DNA from: Streptococcus pseudopneumoniae
Lineage (GTDB): Bacteria; Bacillota; Bacilli; Lactobacillales; Streptococcaceae
DNA: 33,393 nucleotides
Direction: 5' to 3'
Assembly (NCBI RefSeq): GCF_001074825.1
Contig: NZ_JUPG01000063.1
Span: 1 to 33,393 of the forward strand
The notes under the pieces: generated by a model
The model's database searches: none
What the model saw: the letters and a program-made list of their open reading frames with translations, nothing else
Told to the model about the DNA's origin: nothing
Made by a program: the position numbers and the translations under genes
Part shown: positions 28,826-33,393 of the stretch, in pieces
How positions within the stretch are numbered: position 1 is the first letter of the stretch
Layout of the letters: every line of letters begins with the position of its first letter

Positions 28826-29677
28826 ATGATTTTAATTACAGGGGCAAATGGCCAATTAGGAACGGAACTTCGCTATTTATTGGATGAACGTAATGAAGAA
28901 TACGTAGCAGTAGATGTGGCTGAGATGGACATTACCAATGAAGAAATGGTTGAGCAAGTTTTTGAAGAGGTGCAACCGACTTTAGTCTACCACTGTGCAG
29001 CCTACACCGCTGTTGATGCAGCAGAGGATGAAGGAAAAGAGTTGGATTTTGCCATCAATGTTACTGGTACAGAAAATGTTGCGAAAGCATCTGAAAAGCA
29101 TGGTGCAACTCTAGTTTATATTTCTACCGACTATGTTTTTGACGGTAAGAAACCAGTTGGACAAGAGTGGGAAGTTGATGACCGACCAGATCCACAGACA
29201 GAATATGGTCGTACTAAGCGCATGGGAGAAGAGTTAGTTGAGAAGTATGTGTCTAATTTCTATATTATCCGTACTGCCTGGGTATTTGGAAATTATGGCA
29301 AAAACTTCGTTTTTACCATGCAAAATCTTGCGAAAATTCATAAGACTTTAACAGTTGTAAATGACCAGCACGGTCGTCCGACTTGGACTCGTACCTTGGC
29401 TGAATTCATGACCTATCTAGCTGGAAACCGTAAGGAATTTGGTTACTATCATTTGTCAAATGATGCAACAGAAGACACAACTTGGTATGATTTTGCAGTT
29501 GAAATTTTGAAAGATACAGATGTGGAAATTAAGCCAGTAGATTCAAGCCAATTTCCTGCCAAAGCTAAACGTCCGCTAAACTCAACAATGAGCCTTTCTA
29601 AAGCTAAAGCTACCGGATTTGTCATTCCAACTTGGCAAGATGCCTTGAAAGAATTTTACAAACAAGAAGTAAGATAA
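28826..29677 (+). CDS. rmlD: dTDP-4-dehydrorhamnose reductase RmlD
   Basis: This carries out the final step to dTDP-L-rhamnose, using NAD(P)H. Motifs are ITGANGQLGTEL (~4-15), YHCAAYTAVDAAEDE (~62-76), YISTDYVFDGKKP (~101-113), EYGRTKRMGEE with catalytic Tyr/Lys (~128-138) and RTAWVFG. I chose ATG 28826 since it gives the usual 283 residues and has AAGAAAGG upstream. The open frame starts at a GTG 33 bases earlier, which lacks a ribosome site. It follows the rmlB hairpin. Confidence 0.96.
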   Translation: MILITGANGQLGTELRYLLDERNEEYVAVDVAEMDITNEEMVEQVFEEVQPTLVYHCAAYTAVDAAEDEGKELDFAINVTGTENVAKASEKHGATLVYISTDYVFDGKKPVGQEWEVDDRPDPQTEYGRTKRMGEELVEKYVSNFYIIRTAWVFGNYGKNFVFTMQNLAKIHKTLTVVNDQHGRPTWTRTLAEFMTYLAGNRKEFGYYHLSNDATEDTTWYDFAVEILKDTDVEIKPVDSSQFPAKAKRPLNSTMSLSKAKATGFVIPTWQDALKEFYKQEVR

Positions 29678-29740
29678 GCAATAGAATGATTTTTCTAGTC
29701 TAATAAAATAGGCAGATAATAAACCCCAAATGAGCTTAAG

Positions 29741-30844
29741 ATGTACGATTATCTTGTTGTCGGTGTTGGTCTTTTTGGTGCAGTTTTTGCCCATGAAGCA
29801 GCCTTAAAAGGAAAAAAAGTAAAAGTCATTGAAAAACGAAATCATATTGAGGGTAATATCTATACTCGTGAAGAGGAAGGAATTCAAGTTCATCAGTATG
29901 GTGCTCATATTTTCCATACTTCTGATCAGGATATTTGAGATTATGTAAATCAGTTTGTAGAGTTTAACCGTTATACAAACTCTCCTGTTGCAAACTATAA
30001 GGGAGAGATTTATAACCTTCCTTTTAATATGAATACCTTCAATAAACTTTGGGGAGTTGTAACACCAGCAGAAGCCCAAGCTAAGATTGAGGAGCAACGT
30101 GCTGTTTTAAATGGTAAAACTCCTGAAAATCTAGAAGAACAGGCTATATCTCTAGTAGGTAAAGATATCTACGAGAAATTAATCAAAGACTATACAGAGA
30201 AACAGTGGGGCAAGCTAACTACGGAACTTCCAGCCTTTATTATTCGCCGTTTGCCAGTACGCCTGACCTATGATAACAATTATTTTAATGATACCTATCA
30301 AGGGATTCCAATTGGTGGCTACACTCAAATAGTTGAAAAAATGTTGGATCATGAAAATATTGATGTTGAAACAAATGTTGATTTTTTTGCCAATAAAGAG
30401 CAATATATGAAGGACTTCCCTAAGATTGTCTTTACCGGTATGATTGATGAATTCTTCGACTATAAGTTGGGTGAACTAGAGTATCGTAGTCTTCGTTTTG
30501 AAAATGAGACCTTAGATATGGAGAATTACCAAGGAAATGCAGTTGTCAACTATACAGATGCAGATACTCCTTATACCCATATTATTGAACACAAACATTT
30601 TGAGTTTGGAAATCAAGCCAAGACGATTATTACTAAAGAACATTCTAAAACATGGGAAAAAGGTGATGATCCTTATTATCCAGTTAATAATGATCGTAAT
30701 AATCATTTATATAAATCATATAAAAAATTGGCTGATGAGCAAGGGAATGTTATATTTGGTGGCCGCTTAGGACACTATCGTTATTACGATATGCACCAAG
30801 TTATTGGAGCAGCTTTGCAGTGCGTGAGAAATGAGTTAGATTAA
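29741..30844 (+). pseudogene. glf: UDP-galactopyranose mutase Glf, interrupted by one in-frame TGA
   Basis: The enzyme converts UDP-Galp to UDP-Galf, the donor of galactofuranose. It begins YDYLVVGVGLFGAVFAHEAA with the FAD site. The frame stops at TGA 29936-29938 (codon 66) and continues without shift as DYVNQFVEFNRYTNSP. The family has Trp here (VWDYVNQ / VWNYV), so the change is TGG to TGA. The rest is intact to TAA 30844: YTEKQWGKL, LPVRLTYDNNYFND, EHKHFEFG and GGRLGHYRYYDM. Total length of 367 codons is normal. A product restarting at ATG 30029 would lack the FAD domain and be inactive. This is probably a recent null, unless it is a sequence error or read through. Confidence 0.9.
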
Positions 30845-30982
30845 TACTCAATGAAAATCAAAGAGCAAACTAGGAATCTAGCCGCAGACTGCTCAAAACA
30901 CTGTTTTGAAGTTGTAGATAAGATTGACGAAGTCAGTCACATATATACGCAAGGTGAAGAAGACTTGGTTTGAATTTAGTAT
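30844..30982 (-). repeat. BOX element after glf
   Basis: It begins ATACTCAATGAAAATCAAAG (boxC end) and continues through CTCAAAACACTGTTTTGAAG and TTGACGAAGTCAGTC (boxB-like inverted repeat). It ends in a diverged boxA (TACGCAAGGTGAAGAAGAC, TGGTTTGAA). It starts on the last base of the glf stop codon. The first ~100 bases match the BOX at 33295 at more than 90 percent. Confidence 0.85.
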
Positions 30983-31030
30983 AAACAAGTAAAACTGACT
31001 CCCAGTTATTATTTAGAAATAGTATAAAAA

Positions 31031-31066
31031 ATTCCTTGACTATGTAATGTAGTTGAGGGATTTTTT
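31031..31066 (+). terminator. terminator of the capsule operon
   Basis: CCTTGACTA (31034-31042) pairs with TAGTTGAGG (31050-31058), with two G-U pairs, followed by GATTTTTT. It lies after glf and the BOX and before the aliA promoter, so it probably ends the cps transcript. Confidence 0.75.
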
Positions 31067-31114
31067 GATATTATTCATATTTTTGCAAAGTTGTTGTTTA
31101 AAAAATAATTTTCT

Positions 31115-31129
31115 AAAATTCAGAAAATT
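31115..31129 (+). promoter_or_regulatory. CodY-like box upstream of aliA
   Basis: AAAATTCAGAAAATT matches the CodY consensus AATTTTCWGAAAATT at 13 of 15 positions. It ends 3 bases before the -35. CodY represses peptide-uptake genes in Gram-positive bacteria when branched-chain amino acids and GTP are plentiful, so repression of aliA under rich conditions is the inference. Confidence 0.7.
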
Positions 31130-31132
31130 CTA

Positions 31133-31161
31133 TTGACAGGACTTGAAAAAGGGTCTATAAT
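31133..31161 (+). promoter_or_regulatory. consensus sigma-A promoter of aliA
   Basis: TTGACA (31133-31138), exactly 17 bases, then TATAAT (31156-31161) is a perfect match at both hexamers. It lies 25 bases before the aliA ATG. The TTG of the -35 also opens the reading frame artificially, but that extension is the promoter itself. Confidence 0.9.
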
Positions 31162-31186
31162 GGATAGAAAAATAAAGGAGAAGACT

Positions 31187-33166
31187 ATGAAAACAGGAAA
31201 AGTATTGGCTCTTGCGGGAGTCACTTTATTAGCAGCGGGTGTTTTAGCGGCTTGTTCTGGTGGTTCTGGTGCTAAAGGTGAGCAGACCTTCGCCTTTACC
31301 TACGAGACCGACCCAGATAACCTCAACTATTTAACAACTGGTAAGGCAGCAACTGCTGACATTACTAGTAATGTGATTGATGGATTGTTGGAAAACGATA
31401 AATACGGGAACCTTATTCCCTCAATGGCAGAGGACTGGTCAGTTTCTAAGGATGGCTTGACTTATACTTATAAGATTCGTCAGGATGCCAAGTGGTATAC
31501 ATCTGAGGGAGAAGAGTATGCTCCTGTTAAGGCTCAAGATTTTGTAACAGGTCTTAAATATGCGGCAGATAAGAAATCTGAAGCCCTTTACTTGGTACAG
31601 GATTCGATTAAAGGTTTGGATGCCTACGCTAAAGGGGAAAATAAAGATTTTTCTCAAGTTGGGATTAAAGCACTTGATGATCAAACAGTTCAATACACAT
31701 TGAACAAACCTGAAAGCTTTTGGAATTCTAAAACAACAATGGGTGTCTTGGCACCAGTTAATGAAGAGTTTTTGAATTCAAAAGGGGATGATTTTGCCAA
31801 AGCAACAGATCCAAGCAGTATCTTGTACAATGGTCCTTATTTGTTGAAATCTATTGTAACCAAATCTGCTGTTGAATTTGCGAAGAATCCAAACTACTGG
31901 GATAAGGACAATGTCCATATTGACAAAGTCAAATTGTCATTCTGGGACGGTCAAGATACTAGTAAACCTGCAGAAAACTTTAAAGATGGTAGCCTTTCAG
32001 CAGCTCGTCTCTATCCAACAAGTGCAAGTTTTGCAGAGCTTGAGAAAGAGATGAAGGACAATATTGTCTATACGCAACAAGACTCTACAACTTATGTAGT
32101 GGGGACAAACATCGACCGTCAGTCCTATAAATATACTTCTAAGACTAGCGAAGAACAAAAGACATCTACTAAAAAGGCTCTCTTAAACAAGGATTTCCGT
32201 CAGGCTATTGCCTTTGGATTTGATCGTACAGCCTATGCCTCTCAGCTGAATGGACAAACTGGAGCAAGCAAAATCTTACGTAATATCTTTGTTCCACCAA
32301 CATTTGTTCAAGCAGATGGTAAAAACTTTGGCGATATGGTCAAAGAAAAATTGGTGACTTACGGGGATGAATGGAAGGATGTTAATCTTGCTGATGCACA
32401 AGATGGTCTTTACAATCCAGAAAAAGCCAAGGCAGAATTTGCCAAAGCCAAGTCAGCTTTGCAAGCTGAGGGAGTACAATTCCCAATTCACCTAGATATG
32501 CCTGTTGACCAAACAGCAACTACAAAAGTTCAGCGCGTCCAATCTATGAAACAATCCTTGGAAGCGACTTTAGGAACTGATAATGTCATTATTGATATCC
32601 AACAATTGCAAAAAGATGAGGTGCTTAATGTAACTTTGTTTGCACAAACTGCTGCTGGTGAGGATTGGGATATTTCTGATAACGTAGGATGGGGACCAGA
32701 TTTCTCAGATCCGTCCACTTATCTTGACATTATCAAGCCTTCTGTAGGAGAAAATACGAGAACTTACCTAGGATTTGATTCAGGAAAAGACAATGAGGCG
32801 GCTAAGAAGGTCGGTCTCAATGATTATGATAAAATGGTCAATGAAGCAGGGGAAGAAACTACAGATGTTACAAAACGTTATAACAAGTATGCCGAAGCTC
32901 AAGCTTGGTTGACAGATAGTGCCCTAGTTATTCCAACAACATCTCGTACAGGGCGTCCAATCTTGTCTAAGATGGTACCATTTACTTTACCTTTCGCTTT
33001 CGCAGGTAACAAGGGGACAAGCGATCCGCTCCGCTACAAATACCTTGAACTTCAAGATAAGGCAGTCACTGTAGAGGAATACCAAAAAGCCCAAGATAAA
33101 TGGATGAAAGAAAAAGAAGAATCTAATAAAAAAGCGCAAGAAGAACTTGCAAAACATGTGAAATAA
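31187..33166 (+). CDS. aliA: oligopeptide ABC transporter substrate-binding lipoprotein AliA
   Basis: This extracellular peptide-binding lipoprotein works with the Ami permease. It defines the right border of the pneumococcal-type capsule locus. The signal peptide ends in VLAAC with Cys23 as lipidation site. The SBP_bac_5 body includes DGLLENDKYGNLIPS, AEDWSVSKDGLTYTYK and EEYAPVKAQDFVTG, and a charged C-terminal helix ends EELAKHVK. ATG 31187 gives 659 residues with AAAGGAG (31174-31180) at good spacing. The TTG at 31133 is rejected. It is closely collinear with the AliB-like protein at 6449. Confidence 0.95.
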   Translation: MKTGKVLALAGVTLLAAGVLAACSGGSGAKGEQTFAFTYETDPDNLNYLTTGKAATADITSNVIDGLLENDKYGNLIPSMAEDWSVSKDGLTYTYKIRQDAKWYTSEGEEYAPVKAQDFVTGLKYAADKKSEALYLVQDSIKGLDAYAKGENKDFSQVGIKALDDQTVQYTLNKPESFWNSKTTMGVLAPVNEEFLNSKGDDFAKATDPSSILYNGPYLLKSIVTKSAVEFAKNPNYWDKDNVHIDKVKLSFWDGQDTSKPAENFKDGSLSAARLYPTSASFAELEKEMKDNIVYTQQDSTTYVVGTNIDRQSYKYTSKTSEEQKTSTKKALLNKDFRQAIAFGFDRTAYASQLNGQTGASKILRNIFVPPTFVQADGKNFGDMVKEKLVTYGDEWKDVNLADAQDGLYNPEKAKAEFAKAKSALQAEGVQFPIHLDMPVDQTATTKVQRVQSMKQSLEATLGTDNVIIDIQQLQKDEVLNVTLFAQTAAGEDWDISDNVGWGPDFSDPSTYLDIIKPSVGENTRTYLGFDSGKDNEAAKKVGLNDYDKMVNEAGEETTDVTKRYNKYAEAQAWLTDSALVIPTTSRTGRPILSKMVPFTLPFAFAGNKGTSDPLRYKYLELQDKAVTVEEYQKAQDKWMKEKEESNKKAQEELAKHVK

Positions 33167-33170
33167 ATGT

Positions 33171-33204
33171 AAAGGAGTTGGTTTGTAGCCGACTCCTTTA
33201 TATG
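33171..33204 (+). terminator. terminator of aliA
   Basis: AAAGGAGTTGG (33171-33181) pairs with CCGACTCCTTT (33189-33199), with one G-U pair and a 7-base loop, just after the TAA. The T-run is short (TTTATAT). Confidence 0.75.
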
Positions 33205-33294
33205 TCTTTCTAGTAGAGGGAGTTGAATCTAGAATAATACAGCCTATTGAGTCTACAATACTACACCATTGTTTCTAGAACATTGTTAGAAATT

Positions 33295-33393
33295 ATAGTC
33301 AATGAAAATCAAAGAACAAACTAGAAATCCAGCCGCAGACTGCTCAAAACACTGTTTTGAGGTTGTAGATAAGACTGACGAAGTCAGTCACAT
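33295..33393 (-). repeat. BOX element, cut by the window end
   Basis: It begins ATAGTCAATGAAAATCAAAG and runs through CTCAAAACACTGTTTTGAGG to GACTGACGAAGTCAGTCACAT at the last base. It differs from the copy at 30844 by only a handful of bases over ~99, has the same orientation, and with it forms a direct repeat around aliA. Confidence 0.85.

Noticed and set aside
30029..30844. Separate 271-residue gene starting inside glf
   Set aside because: It is simply the in-frame remainder of Glf after the TGA. It lacks the FAD-binding N-terminus and has no dedicated ribosome site.
31133..31186. TTG start for aliA 18 codons upstream
   Set aside because: The TTG is the first half of the -35 hexamer. The extension contains the -10 and breaks the lipoprotein signal pattern. 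ATG 31187 has AAAGGAG and starts a proper signal peptide.

Overview
This window is the capsule (cps) locus of a mitis-group Streptococcus (S. pneumoniae, S. mitis, S. oralis or a close relative), with its conserved chromosomal flanks. The evidence is the gene order clpL - luxS - DUF1846 gene - dexB - [cps] - aliA, BOX repeats typical of pneumococcus and relatives, near-canonical WzgWzhWzdWze and WchA proteins, and low-GC coding sequence throughout.

Layout. (1) 1-6252, left flank: a BOX remnant, clpL under a CtsR-type operator, luxS and a DUF1846 gene on the minus strand, and dexB with a cre-like site over its promoter. (2) 6449-8407: an AliB-like peptide-binding lipoprotein gene between dexB and the capsule operon, followed by a terminator and a BOX element. 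(3) 8832-12405: regulatory/assembly genes wzg-wzh-wzd-wze behind an extended -10 promoter. (4) 12421-25601, the AT-rich serotype-specific core: initiating glucosyl-phosphate transferase WchA, a WecG/TagA-type ManNAc transferase (WchO-like), a LicD-family phosphotransferase, two GT2 and two GT4-type glycosyltransferases, Wzy polymerase, a large HAD-domain protein of unknown function, Wzx flippase and the UDP-GlcNAc 2-epimerase MnaA. (5) 24138-26234: the GT4 gene at 24492 is an island flanked by decayed DNA. On its left is a clear relic of the 5' end of rmlA; on its right are about 630 bases without a gene. (6) 26235-29677: rmlA-rmlC-rmlB-rmlD for dTDP-L-rhamnose. (7) 29741-30844: glf (UDP-galactopyranose mutase), broken by a single in-frame TGA at codon 66. 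(8) 30844-33393, right flank: BOX, terminator, aliA with a consensus promoter and CodY-like box, terminator, and a second BOX running off the end.

How it works together (inference). WchA loads Glc-1-P on undecaprenyl phosphate. WchO probably adds ManNAc from the UDP-ManNAc made by MnaA. Rhamnose is supplied as dTDP-Rha by RmlABCD to one or more of the other transferases. The LicD protein probably adds a phospho-substituent. Wzx exports the unit, Wzy polymerises it, and Wzd/Wze/Wzh control length and output. WchA + WchO + MnaA + RmlACBD recalls serogroup 19 chemistry (Glc, ManNAc, Rha), but the extra transferases, LicD and HAD protein imply a larger, decorated repeat unit that I cannot match from memory to a described serotype. 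With glf broken, galactofuranose is probably absent from the polymer.

The most notable points are the 642-residue HAD-fusion protein in the core, the rmlA relic that records a past rearrangement, the single-nonsense glf, paralogous AliB-like/AliA genes bracketing the capsule operon, and competing hairpins just ahead of rmlA.
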